Below, piece by piece: positions 9,025-17,250 of a stretch of 64,000 nucleotides of DNA. Source of the stretch: Thiovibrio sp964588325. GTDB taxonomy: Bacteria; Desulfobacterota; Desulfobulbia; Desulfobulbales; Desulfurivibrionaceae. The first letter of the stretch is position 1. Each line of letters opens with the position of its first letter. Position numbers and translations under genes: made by a program. The notes under the pieces are model-generated. The model had not been told where the DNA came from. It did no database searches and worked only from the letters and a program-made list of their open reading frames with translations. The DNA lies in the NCBI GenBank assembly GCA_964588325.1, contig CAZPOR010000006.1:1-64000 (forward strand), read 5' to 3'.

Positions 9025-11253
9025 TCACATGGCGTCGACAATGGCATTAAAGGTCGCGCTGGGCCGCATGGCCTGTCTGGTCTGTGCCGCATCGGGCCGG
9101 TAATAGCCGCCGATATCCACCGGCTGCCCCTGGGCGGAATTCAGCTCACCGACAATCTTCCCCTCGTTGCCGGAAAGCGCCTGCGCCACCTTGGCAAAGC
9201 GAGCCCGCGTCTCTGCATCCTTGCTCTGCCCGGCCAGGGCCTGGGCCCAGTAGAGGGCCAGGTAAAAATGGCTGCCCCGGGTATCCAGCTCCCCCACCTT
9301 GCGGGAGGGGGACTTCTCGTTTTCCAGAAACATGCCGATGGCTGCATCCAGCGTCTCCGCAAGCAATTGCGCCTTTTCGTTTTTGAAGGTGGCGTAAATA
9401 TGCTCAAACGAGGGCACCAGGGCGCAAAACTCACCCAGCGAATCCCAGCGCAAATGGCCTTCCTTTAAAAACTGCTCCACATGTTTGGGCGCGGAACCAC
9501 CCGCCCCGGTCTCGAACATGCCGCCGCCGTTCATCAACGGCACGATGGAGAGCATCTTGGCGCTGGTGCCCAGCTCCAGGATGGGGAAGAGATCGGTGAG
9601 ATAGTCGCGCAGCACGTTGCCGGTCACGGAGATGGTGTCCTCGCCCTTGCGGATGCGCGCCAGGGAAAAACGCATCGCCTCCTCCGGCTGCATGATCCGG
9701 ATATCCAGGCCGCTGGTGTCGTGGTTGGGCAGGTATGCCTTCACCTTGGCGATCAGTTGGGCGTCGTGGGCGCGATTGGCGTCGAGCCAGAAGATGGCCG
9801 GGGTGCCCGTGGCCCTGGCGCGGGTCACCGCCAGCTTGACCCAATCCTGAATGGGCGCATCCTTGGTCTGACAGCCGCGGAAGATGTCGCCCTCCTCCAC
9901 CTCCTGCGCCAGCAGGGTCTTGCCGGAAGCGGTGTCCACCAACCGGATCGTGCCCTTGCCCGGCGCCATGAAGGTCTTGTCGTGGGAGCCGTACTCCTCG
10001 GCCTTTTGCGCCATCAGGCCGACATTGGCCACGGTGCCCATGGTGGCCGGGTCAAAGGCGCCATTGGCTTTGCAATCCACCACCACCTCCTGGTAGATCG
10101 TGGCATAGCAGCGGTCCGGCACCATGGCGATAGTGTCGTGCAACTGATCGTCCGCCCCCCACATCCTGCCGCCGTCGCGGATCACCACCGGCATGGAAGC
10201 GTCGACAATCACGTTGTTGGGAACATGCAGGTTGGTGATGCCCTTGGAGGAATCCACCATGGCCAGCGCGCAGTTTTTCGTGTAGACCGCCTGGATATCC
10301 GCCTCGATCTCAAGCCGCTTTGCCTCTGGCAGGGACTGGATCTTGGCGTAGAGGTCCCCCACGCCGTTGTTGACGTTGACCCCCAGCTCCTTGATAATCG
10401 CCGCGTGTTTCTCGAAAACATCCTGATAAAAGACCGAGACGCAGTGGCCGAACATCACCGGATCGGAGACCTTCATCATGGTCGCCTTGAGATGGAGCGA
10501 GAGGAGCGCCCCGTCCTTTTTCGCCGCCGCGATCTGCTCGGCGTAGAAGGCACGCAAGGATCGGACATTCATGGCCGAGGCGTCGAGGATCTCGCCTGCC
10601 AGCAGCGGGGTCTTCGCCTTGAGCACCGTGACCGCGCCATCCTCGCCAACAAACTCGATCCGCGCCTCGCACGGCTCCGCCACGGTCAGCGACCGTTCGC
10701 TGCCGTAGAAATCGCCCGCCATCATATGCGCCACCCTGGTCTTGGACCCGGCGGGCCACGGTTTCATCATCCGGTGCGGGTTTTTCTGGCCAAACCGCTT
10801 TACCGAGGCAGCGGCCCGCCGGTCGGAGTTTCCTTCCCGCAGCACCGGGTTCACCGCGCTGCCCAAGACCTTGGCGAATCGGGCCTGGAGTTCTTTCTCC
10901 GCCTCGGTTTTCGGGGCCTCGGGATAATCCGGGATGGCATAGCCCTTATCCTGCAGCTCCTTGATCGCCCTTTTCAATTGGGGGATGGAGGCGCTGATAT
11001 TGGGCTGCTTGATGATATTGGCCTCGGGCTGCTTGACGAGGGTGCCCAGCTCGCCCAGATCATCGGGGATGCGCTGGCTCTCGCTGAGATTTTCCGGAAA
11101 GTTGGCGATGATTCGCCCGGCCAGGGAGATATCCTTGGTGGTCACGGAAATGCCCGAGCCCTTGGTGTAGGCCTGGAGGATCGGGAGCAGGGAATAGGTG
11201 GCCAGGGCGGGCGCTTCATCCACTTCGGTGTAGATAATCTTCTGGGTGGTCAT
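9025..11253 (-). CDS. icd: Isocitrate dehydrogenase, NADP-dependent, monomeric type
   Basis: 742-residue monomeric isocitrate dehydrogenase (PF03971), converting isocitrate and NADP to 2-oxoglutarate, CO2 and NADPH. Visible family blocks are EVDEAPALATYSLLPIL at the N-terminus, NSDRRAAASVKRFGQKNPH near residue 130, MKVSDPVMFGHCV, MWGADDQLHDTIAMVPDRCY, MAPGKGTIR, and LDTRGSHFYLALYWAQAL near the C-terminus. The ATG at 11253 has AAGGA upstream and matches the conserved start; the long in-frame extension before it overlaps the divergent hemerythrin promoter region and is not coding. Length is typical. It stands alone and is divergent from hemerythrin. Confidence 0.95.
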   Translation of the reverse strand: MTTQKIIYTEVDEAPALATYSLLPILQAYTKGSGISVTTKDISLAGRIIANFPENLSESQRIPDDLGELGTLVKQPEANIIKQPNISASIPQLKRAIKELQDKGYAIPDYPEAPKTEAEKELQARFAKVLGSAVNPVLREGNSDRRAAASVKRFGQKNPHRMMKPWPAGSKTRVAHMMAGDFYGSERSLTVAEPCEARIEFVGEDGAVTVLKAKTPLLAGEILDASAMNVRSLRAFYAEQIAAAKKDGALLSLHLKATMMKVSDPVMFGHCVSVFYQDVFEKHAAIIKELGVNVNNGVGDLYAKIQSLPEAKRLEIEADIQAVYTKNCALAMVDSSKGITNLHVPNNVIVDASMPVVIRDGGRMWGADDQLHDTIAMVPDRCYATIYQEVVVDCKANGAFDPATMGTVANVGLMAQKAEEYGSHDKTFMAPGKGTIRLVDTASGKTLLAQEVEEGDIFRGCQTKDAPIQDWVKLAVTRARATGTPAIFWLDANRAHDAQLIAKVKAYLPNHDTSGLDIRIMQPEEAMRFSLARIRKGEDTISVTGNVLRDYLTDLFPILELGTSAKMLSIVPLMNGGGMFETGAGGSAPKHVEQFLKEGHLRWDSLGEFCALVPSFEHIYATFKNEKAQLLAETLDAAIGMFLENEKSPSRKVGELDTRGSHFYLALYWAQALAGQSKDAETRARFAKVAQALSGNEGKIVGELNSAQGQPVDIGGYYRPDAAQTRQAMRPSATFNAIVDAM

Positions 11254-11492
11254 ATGGGTTCCTTCATTGGTATGTACAAGCGAGGCGATGGGTCTGTTTC
11301 GCAATCCGTAATCGAAGCCCACAGAATTAGCACATACCGTTCGGGATTGCAAATAGCATGTGCGGCAGCGCAGCCTGCCCCGCCCGCGCCGTTTCGTGGT
11401 TCGTTCTTTTTCCTCTTCCCGGTTGCTTTTTATCGTCCAAACACCGTAGAGTGTCTGTACAAATCCATTCACTCCCGGAGCACGCTGACTGC

Positions 11493-11921
11493 ATGACCGA
11501 ATTCACCTGGAAGGACGAATACAGCCTCGGCAACGCGCAGATCGATGCCGAACACCAACGGCTGCTCGAGCTGGCCAACGCTGTCGCCACCCTTGCCAAC
11601 AGCGGGGAACGCATGGCGCGGATCAAGGAGAACATCGTCGCCCTCTACGACTATGTGCAAACCCATTTCCGGCACGAAGAAGAGTACATGCTCCAGCTCG
11701 GCTACCCGCAGTATGAGGAACACAGAAAACTGCACGAAGGGATCATCGCCGAGATGAACACCATCATGAAACACAGCGGCAACCTGGATGCGCTGGTGTA
11801 CAAATTCAAGCGGCTCATGCACGTCTGGGTGCTGGAGCATATCCTGACCGAGGATTCGCGAATAGCCCACGCCAAAAAACAGAAAGAGGCTCCGGATGAA
11901 CCAGCAAGCACGGCCGGTTGA
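11493..11921 (+). CDS. Bacteriohemerythrin
   Basis: 142-residue four-helix di-iron oxygen-binding protein. The iron ligands fit the family pattern: His21 in DAEHQRLLE, HFRHEEEYM (His and Glu), HRKLH (two His), and the final HVWVLEHILTED (His and Asp). It is a single domain with no fused chemoreceptor, so it probably stores or senses oxygen or supplies it to an oxidase. The ATG at 11493 gives the conserved MTEFTWKDEYSLG N-terminus. Its 3' end overlaps the next gene by 26 bases, implying translational coupling. Confidence 0.92.
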   Translation: MTEFTWKDEYSLGNAQIDAEHQRLLELANAVATLANSGERMARIKENIVALYDYVQTHFRHEEEYMLQLGYPQYEEHRKLHEGIIAEMNTIMKHSGNLDALVYKFKRLMHVWVLEHILTEDSRIAHAKKQKEAPDEPASTAG

Positions 11922-12321
11922 ACCCATGGCCGCCATCCCCAAAACAGTGCCGCCCTATGTCATCTACCTTTTTTTGGTGATCGGCCTGCTCTCCGCCGTG
12001 GCCTTCAGGCTGTTGACCATCATCAACACCTTTGCCCCGGCCCTGATGCGGCCGGTCTGGTATTTCGGGGTCATCGGCTACATCTTCTTTTTCGCCTACC
12101 GCTACCATATCTCCGAGAAACGGAAAAACGCCATCCGCGCCAACCGGCTGCTGGAAAAAATCCGGGGCCAGGGCGAAATCACCGCCGAAGACCGGGCGCT
12201 CATCGCCTACGTGCTCTCCTCCATTATCAAGTCCAAGGAGAACCTCAACTACCTGTTCATCTTTGTTCTCTCCATTGCCGCGGTTGGCGTGGACATCCTG
12301 CTCGCCCTCCAGGGCCGTTAA
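11896..12321 (+). CDS. Membrane protein of unknown function, coupled to hemerythrin
   Basis: 141-residue protein with three likely membrane helices (about 20-43, 55-71 and 118-137) and a basic cytosolic loop (RYHISEKRKNAIRANRLLEKIRGQG). No recognised enzymatic motif. The start at 11896 overlaps the hemerythrin stop and has GAGG seven bases upstream; a second possible start is the ATG at 11926. The overlap suggests the two proteins are made together, perhaps as a membrane-associated oxygen-handling pair. Confidence 0.75.
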   Translation: MNQQARPVEPMAAIPKTVPPYVIYLFLVIGLLSAVAFRLLTIINTFAPALMRPVWYFGVIGYIFFFAYRYHISEKRKNAIRANRLLEKIRGQGEITAEDRALIAYVLSSIIKSKENLNYLFIFVLSIAAVGVDILLALQGR

Positions 12322-12346
12322 GAGAATACGGAGTACTCTGTATTCT
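12322..12346. repeat. Small inverted repeat after the hemerythrin operon
   Basis: AGAATAC and GTATTCT (arms near 12324-12330 and 12341-12347) flank a 10-base centre, directly after the upstream stop codon. No T-run follows, so it is a weak terminator candidate at best. Confidence 0.35.
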
Positions 12347-12446
12347 GTGTCCCCATGCGGCCACCCCCTTGTATTTTACGGTTTTTCCTTTATAAACAGG
12401 TTGCTTCCTGCAGATAAACCTTACAGATACTGGATACCGAAACGCC

Positions 12447-14132
12447 ATGAAAACGATTCTGGTGGTGGACAACCACCCTGTTGTCTTGAAACTTCTGGTG
12501 GAATTCCTGAAAAAACAGGGGCACGAGGTGATCACCGCCGAGGACGGGCTCGCAGCCCTGGAAATTCTCAAGAAGGTGCGGCCGGACATCGTTTTTACCG
12601 ATCTGATCATGCCCAACATCAACGGGGAAAAGCTTTGCCAGGTTATCCGCAGCCGTCCCGAGCTGAAAAATCTCCACATCATCATCTACTCGGCCACGGT
12701 GCTGGAGGATGCAACCAATATCCTCCAGCTCGGGGCCGATGCCTGCATCGCCAAGGGGCCATTCAAGAATACCGAGGCGCATATCGTCACGGTCATCGAG
12801 CATATCGACAATGGCACCCTCCATGAACTGAAGGGCACGATCCTCGGCGGAGAAGACCTGTACAAACGGCATATCACCTCGGAACTGCTCTTTTCCAAGC
12901 GGCATTACGAGAGTATCTTCAACTCCATGCCCGAGGGGGTGATGGAGTTCACCCTGGACGGCAAAATCTTCCGTGCCAACGCCGCGGCCCTTTCCCTGTG
13001 CGGCCTGCGGGAGGAAGACTTGCTGGCCTCCGGTTTTCCCGAACTTTTCACCGGCACCCACCGGGAACGGTTGCACACCCTGTTGCACACCCTTGGCCAC
13101 GCTCCGGTGGTCATCGACGAGACCGATCCCCTCCTGCTCAACGGCAAAATGGTCACCATCCATTTCCTTCCCAGCCGGGATGAATCCCATGCCTTCATCA
13201 TCGCCATCCTGCGGGATCTCACCGAAAAGATCGCAACCACCCGGGAGCTTGAGATGATGCGCCGCCAGCAGGAACGCATCCTCAACGCCGTGGGCGAAGG
13301 GATCTTCGGCCTGGACACCACGGGGTGCATCACCTTTGCCAACCCGGCCGCCCTGGCTCTGCTGGATTATGAACACTATGAGCTGGTGGGCGCCAGCTTG
13401 CGGGAGATTGTCCATGCCTGCACACCGGAGAAAAACTGCCCGATCTGCTCGGTCTGCCAGGACGGCTTTATCCGCAAGGGAACAGAAACCTTTTCGCGCA
13501 AGAACGGCGCAAGTTTTCCGGTTCGCTTCACCAGCAGCCCGATTGTGGAAGATTATGAAATTCTGGGCGCGGTGGTGGCCTTCGCCGATATCACCGAACG
13601 CCAGAAAATGGAAGAACGGCTGCGGGAATCGGCCATGACCGATGAACTCACCTGCCTTTTCAACCGCCGCGGCTTCATGACCCTGGCGGACAAGCTGATC
13701 AAGATCAGCGTGCGGGACAAAACCGACCTGCTGCTCATCTACGTCGATTTCGACAACCTGAAATGGATCAACGACTCCCTGGGGCACTCCGTGGGCGATC
13801 AGGCTCTCATCGAAGCGGCCACCCTGCTCCGGGATACCTTCCGGCTGGCGGATGTTGTCGCCCGGCTGGGCGGGGACGAATTTGTCATCCTCTGCACCGA
13901 CAACTCGGCGCTGGGCAACGAGGAAACCATTCTCAACCGGTTGAGTGAAAACATCGAAAAAACCAACAGGCTGACAACCCGGCAATACCGGCTGTCCCTC
14001 AGTGTCGGGGTGGGCCGCTACGAGCATCATGCCCCCTGCTCCATTGACGAGCTGCTCCGCCGGGCAGACCAGGCCATGTATCAGAACAAGGAAGACAAGA
14101 AGGCCCGCCGCCAGGATGGCTACGAACAATAA
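12447..14132 (+). CDS. Diguanylate cyclase response regulator (REC-PAS-PAS-GGDEF)
   Basis: 561-residue soluble regulator. An N-terminal receiver has the phospho-acceptor Asp52 (FTDLIMP) and the conserved Lys region (IAKGPF). Two PAS domains follow (about 155-270 and 273-390, the second ending in FADITERQKMEERL). The C-terminal GGDEF domain (about 395-555) has an intact RLGGDEFVIL active site near residue 476. Five residues upstream is an RLAD product-inhibition I-site. It should therefore make cyclic di-GMP from GTP with feedback control, under a phosphorelay. Its cognate kinase is not adjacent. No EAL domain is present. Confidence 0.94.
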   Translation: MKTILVVDNHPVVLKLLVEFLKKQGHEVITAEDGLAALEILKKVRPDIVFTDLIMPNINGEKLCQVIRSRPELKNLHIIIYSATVLEDATNILQLGADACIAKGPFKNTEAHIVTVIEHIDNGTLHELKGTILGGEDLYKRHITSELLFSKRHYESIFNSMPEGVMEFTLDGKIFRANAAALSLCGLREEDLLASGFPELFTGTHRERLHTLLHTLGHAPVVIDETDPLLLNGKMVTIHFLPSRDESHAFIIAILRDLTEKIATTRELEMMRRQQERILNAVGEGIFGLDTTGCITFANPAALALLDYEHYELVGASLREIVHACTPEKNCPICSVCQDGFIRKGTETFSRKNGASFPVRFTSSPIVEDYEILGAVVAFADITERQKMEERLRESAMTDELTCLFNRRGFMTLADKLIKISVRDKTDLLLIYVDFDNLKWINDSLGHSVGDQALIEAATLLRDTFRLADVVARLGGDEFVILCTDNSALGNEETILNRLSENIEKTNRLTTRQYRLSLSVGVGRYEHHAPCSIDELLRRADQAMYQNKEDKKARRQDGYEQ

Positions 14133-14256
14133 CGCCGCGGGGCTGATCCTGCTTGTTCCCTCTCCTGTGCCCGGAAAAAATATCCCTTTTTCCCCTGGAT
14201 TTTTTCGCGGGAGCAGTTATAGTAACAATTATCATTAACCCTCAATCAGGTGAATC

Positions 14257-14583
14257 ATGGAAATCAGTGTTGATAGAAATGTCGTGGAATTCAAGCCGGG
14301 CAGCGCCCAGGAAACCGCCGCCATGGAGCTGCTGTGGCGGGTCATCGTGGACTGCGTGCGGGAAAACAAAAAGCTGGTGCCCATCGGCGAGTACATCCCG
14401 GCCAAGGAAAACCTGGCCCGTTTTGTCATCGAGGGGATTGCCGGGGGCATAACCCAGTGGTCGGACCGGAAGGCCCCGGCGGACAGCACCTATTACTGTT
14501 CGGTCTGCAACAAGTACATGAATGTGAAAAAGAGCAGCGAGATTCCGAAATGCTGCGGCAGGGACATGGAAACCATGGACTGA
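14257..14583 (+). CDS. Hypothetical protein with C-terminal zinc-ribbon-like cysteines
   Basis: 108-residue protein not assigned to a family. Residues 1-75 look helical; the C-terminal 30 residues carry YYCSVCNKYMN and IPKCCGRDM, a CxxC...CC arrangement as in rubredoxin-like or zinc-ribbon knuckles. It lies 39 bases upstream of the rubredoxin gene on the same strand, so both probably sit in one transcript. A role in metal or redox handling is likely but not shown. Confidence 0.75.
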   Translation: MEISVDRNVVEFKPGSAQETAAMELLWRVIVDCVRENKKLVPIGEYIPAKENLARFVIEGIAGGITQWSDRKAPADSTYYCSVCNKYMNVKKSSEIPKCCGRDMETMD

Positions 14584-14622
14584 TCCGCCCGCAAACTATC
14601 CAGCCTCACAAGGAGAGCCATC

Positions 14623-14778
14623 ATGGACAAGTATGAATGCCCCTGCGGTTATGTGTACGACCCGGCCGAAGGCGACTACGAACACGGCATCGAGCCCGGC
14701 ACCGCTTTTGCCGACCTGCCCGATGACTGGGTCTGCCCCAAGTGCGGCGCGGAAAAGGAAAATTTCTATAAGGTATAA
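14623..14778 (+). CDS. Rubredoxin with a CxC first knuckle
   Basis: 51-residue electron carrier. It has the full rubredoxin layout: CGYVYDPAEGD, then PGTAFADLPDDWVCPKCG and a short acidic-aromatic tail. The second iron knuckle is standard (Cys38, Cys41, CPKCG). The first knuckle reads YECPCGY, so Cys6 and Cys8 are separated by one residue instead of two. AAGGAG lies upstream of the ATG. It probably passes electrons to oxygen- or superoxide-reducing enzymes. It ends about 30 bases before a strong terminator, so it closes the transcript shared with the upstream zinc-ribbon protein. Confidence 0.92.
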   Translation: MDKYECPCGYVYDPAEGDYEHGIEPGTAFADLPDDWVCPKCGAEKENFYKV

Positions 14779-14807
14779 CCGGACAAAACGCACGGCCTGC
14801 TCCACCC

Positions 14808-14858
14808 ATCCCCCCTGGAAACCCCATCCCTCCCCGGTTTTCAGGGGGGATTTTTTTC
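14808..14858 (+). terminator. Rho-independent terminator after rubredoxin
   Basis: ATCCCCCCTG (14808-14817) pairs with CAGGGGGGAT (14842-14851) and is followed by a T-run. The loop is about 24 bases. Confidence 0.8.
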
Positions 14859-14954
14859 GCCCCTTGCCAATCATGCCGTTTCTTTCCATACTCTTTATGG
14901 CCCCATGCCGTTTTCGGCCCATTTCAAATCGCGCCGCCAGCGAGGTGTTGCCCC

Positions 14955-16037
14955 ATGCCCAAAAAAACCATCACGATTCTCGGCGCTGGCCCGGCAGGGC
15001 TCACCGCGGCCATCGTCCTGCAAAAAGCGGGGTATCAGGCCCAGGTCTATGAGAAAAACCGGGATGTGGGCCGCGTTTTTTACGGCGACCTGCAAGGGCT
15101 GGAAAACTGGTCGGAGGAGCGCGATGTGCTTGAGGAGTTCCAGGCGCTCGGGCTTGCCGTCAACTTCGACTGTACCCCTTTTTCCGCGCTCACCGTGTTC
15201 AATGGCGAAAAAACCTGGCCCTTCACCTCCTCCCGGCCGGGATTTTATCTGATCCGGCGCGGGGCCATGGCGGGCAGCCTGGACCAGGGCCTCAAGGAGC
15301 AAGCCCTGGCTGCCGGAGCCGCTATTTTTTTTGAGCGCAGCCTTGCCGGGCACGAGGCGGATATCGTCGCCACCGGCCCCCTGGTGCGCCACCGCTTTGC
15401 CATCGACAAGGGCATCGTCTTCAAGACCAGCCTGCCCGATGCGGCCTACGGCCTGGTCAATGACCGGGCAGCGTACAAGGGGTATGCCTACCTGCTTTTC
15501 GCCAAGGGATATGGCTGCCTCTGCACCGTGCTCTTCGACCGTTTTTCCGAGGTGAACCGCTGTCTGGCCGAAACGGAACGGATCTTCAGGAAGCATGTCG
15601 ATTTCCGCCTGGAGGATCCCAAGCCGGTGGGCGGCATGGGCGGTTTTCTCCTGCCCCCGGTTTTTGCGCAGGACCATGGCCTGCTGGTGGGTGAGGCCGC
15701 GGGGCTCCAGGACATGCTCTGGGGATTCGGCATCCGCTCCGCCGTGATTTCAGGGGCTCTGGCCGCACACAGCATCATCAGCGGCACCAGCTATCCGGAA
15801 GCTGCCCGGCGCCGCTTTCTCGGCACCCAGAAAGCGGGCCTGGTCAACCGCTACCTCTGGGAACGGTTGGGGTGCAACAACTACAGCCTGATCATGGACC
15901 GCATCGGCCGCAGCGGGGACCATCGCACATTTTTTCAGGATTTCTACAACCTGAACCTGCTGCACCGCCTCGTCTATCCTTTTGCTTTTCATTCCCTAAA
16001 AAAAAGGTACAATCTCGTTGCCGGGGATGCGCGCTAA
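14955..16037 (+). CDS. FAD-dependent oxidoreductase, geranylgeranyl-reductase-like
   Basis: 360-residue flavoprotein. The N-terminal ITILGAGPAGLTAAIVL is a classic FAD-binding Rossmann motif, followed by a YEKNRDVG acidic strand end. The middle segment (GFYLIRRGAMAGSLDQGL) and a late GEAAGLQDMLWGFGIRSAVISG block match the geranylgeranyl reductase/aromatic hydroxylase superfamily GD-type second FAD motif. The substrate cannot be told; related proteins reduce polyprenyl groups or act in quinone and lipid modification. The start is the ATG that directly precedes the Rossmann strand. No tight operon partner. Confidence 0.82.
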   Translation: MPKKTITILGAGPAGLTAAIVLQKAGYQAQVYEKNRDVGRVFYGDLQGLENWSEERDVLEEFQALGLAVNFDCTPFSALTVFNGEKTWPFTSSRPGFYLIRRGAMAGSLDQGLKEQALAAGAAIFFERSLAGHEADIVATGPLVRHRFAIDKGIVFKTSLPDAAYGLVNDRAAYKGYAYLLFAKGYGCLCTVLFDRFSEVNRCLAETERIFRKHVDFRLEDPKPVGGMGGFLLPPVFAQDHGLLVGEAAGLQDMLWGFGIRSAVISGALAAHSIISGTSYPEAARRRFLGTQKAGLVNRYLWERLGCNNYSLIMDRIGRSGDHRTFFQDFYNLNLLHRLVYPFAFHSLKKRYNLVAGDAR

Positions 16038-16095
16038 CCCCGGAACAACTTTTCTGACACTCTCAGCCGCACAACGCGGCAGCAGGAATCCTGCC

Positions 16096-16311
16096 ATGAA
16101 CATCAACAACGAAGATCAGGCCCGGGAAGCCATCGCCCTCTGGCGGACAGAACCAGCCGGGGCGCAGCTTAAAAACCTGCGCTTTGCCTTGGAATCCCTG
16201 GAGCTCAGCCAGATGTACTATGAACAGAAGGGCAACGAACAGGGCGCGGCGCGGGTTGTCGCCTGCCAGACCATCATCGCCGGCCGCATCGCCGAAATCG
16301 AAGCCGAATAA
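16096..16311 (+). CDS. Small hypothetical protein
   Basis: 71-residue, largely helical, acidic protein with no recognised domain. The start at 16096 has AGCAGGAA upstream; a longer in-frame extension begins inside the end of the flavoprotein gene and is unlikely. It is spaced 14 bases from the next small gene, suggesting a short operon of two small proteins and YqeY. Confidence 0.65.
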   Translation: MNINNEDQAREAIALWRTEPAGAQLKNLRFALESLELSQMYYEQKGNEQGAARVVACQTIIAGRIAEIEAE

Positions 16312-16325
16312 CCCGGGGAGCCGCC

Positions 16326-16532
16326 ATGCACACCATATTCGCCACCATCGGCATGATCCTCGCCGTTGCCGGGCTTGTCGTCTCCGTGGCCTTCTGGATT
16401 CCGGGTCTCTGCAACCGGACCCGGCTGAAAGAGATCCTCGGCTCCAGATATCCGCTGGTCTATGTGGTCTATGTCGCCAACGGCCCCATGCTCCTGCTGC
16501 TTGGCGTCATCCTGCTGATCTCCTTCCGCTGA
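16326..16532 (+). CDS. Small two-helix membrane protein
   Basis: 68-residue protein with two hydrophobic helices (about 5-27 and 47-66) joined by a short loop with RTRLKEILGSRYP. No known motif. GGGGAG precedes the ATG. It lies between a small soluble protein and the yqeY-like gene in a closely spaced same-strand run. Confidence 0.7.
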   Translation: MHTIFATIGMILAVAGLVVSVAFWIPGLCNRTRLKEILGSRYPLVYVVYVANGPMLLLLGVILLISFR

Positions 16533-16556
16533 ACACCCAAAAAAGAGGAAACAATA

Positions 16557-17048
16557 ATGAGCACTGACACACAATACGGCTGGAACGCCGCCTTGGGCAT
16601 GACCCTGCTGGCCAAACTGAAAAGCGACCTCAAAGCCGCCATGCTGAGCAAAAACGAGACGGTCAAGGGCGCGCTGCGCATCATCATCAGCGAATTCCCC
16701 ACCAAGATCACCACCCCCATCACCCTGGAGAGCGGCAAGAAGAGCACCCGGGCCAAGCGGGACGACGAGATCACCGACGACGACATCATCAGCCTGATCA
16801 TGGGGCTGTGCAAGTCGGAGCGGCAGACCCTGGAGTACAAAAAAGAAACGACCTCAGAATACCTGGAGATCCTGGAATCATACCTGCCCAAAATGGCCAC
16901 GGAAGAAGAGATCGCCGCCTGGGCCAAGGAAAACATCGACCTCTCCCAGTTCAAGAGCGCCATGCAGGCCATGGGCCCGATCATGAAGCATTTCGGCAAG
17001 GCAGCGGACGGCAATATGGTGAAGAAGGTGCTCGGCACCTTGGGGTGA
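16557..17048 (+). CDS. GatB/YqeY domain-containing protein
   Basis: 163-residue YqeY-type protein: LKSDLKAAMLSKNETVKGALRIIISEF at the start, DDDIISLIMGLCKSERQTLEYK in the middle, and a C-terminal tail domain with MGPIMKHFGKAADGNMVKKVL. The family shares its fold with the GatB tail of tRNA amidotransferase and may act on or bind charged tRNA; its exact role is not settled. An insert of about 15 residues (TPITLESGKKSTRAKRDD) separates the two halves. RBS AGAGGAA upstream. It is the last core-like gene before the low-GC accessory block. Confidence 0.88.
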   Translation: MSTDTQYGWNAALGMTLLAKLKSDLKAAMLSKNETVKGALRIIISEFPTKITTPITLESGKKSTRAKRDDEITDDDIISLIMGLCKSERQTLEYKKETTSEYLEILESYLPKMATEEEIAAWAKENIDLSQFKSAMQAMGPIMKHFGKAADGNMVKKVLGTLG

Positions 17049-17104
17049 GTGGCACTATTTTCCGTTGAATTGGCGACACCTGAATTTTACACCGGGGACC
17101 GAAT

Positions 17105-17248
17105 ATGAAAACGGACATCATCCATACCCTAATCGACACCTTCAGGCATACTGTGTCCGACCATTTTGCCGACGTCGGGAAAATGGTCGATCTCAAAAAA
17201 ATTTGGGGTGGTCCCTCATTTTCCAAGGCCTTTCGGGGACCGTTCTAG
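17105..17248 (+). CDS. Small ORF leading the accessory operon
   Basis: 47-residue reading frame starting ATG AAA ACG with GGGGA seven bases upstream and ending two bases before the ATG of the ATPase gene (TAG CC ATG). The peptide begins MKTDIIHTLIDTF and ends KAFRGPF. The first residues resemble the start of larger phage or DNA-damage-inducible proteins, which would make it a remnant, but the tight spacing to the next gene also fits a real leader peptide or small subunit. No domain can be assigned. Confidence 0.4.
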   Translation: MKTDIIHTLIDTFRHTVSDHFADVGKMVDLKKIWGGPSFSKAFRGPF

Positions 17249-17250
17249 CC

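Noticed and set aside
9481..11496. 671-codon plus-strand frame opposite isocitrate dehydrogenase
   Set aside because: Antisense shadow; the minus strand has the full monomeric IDH sequence.
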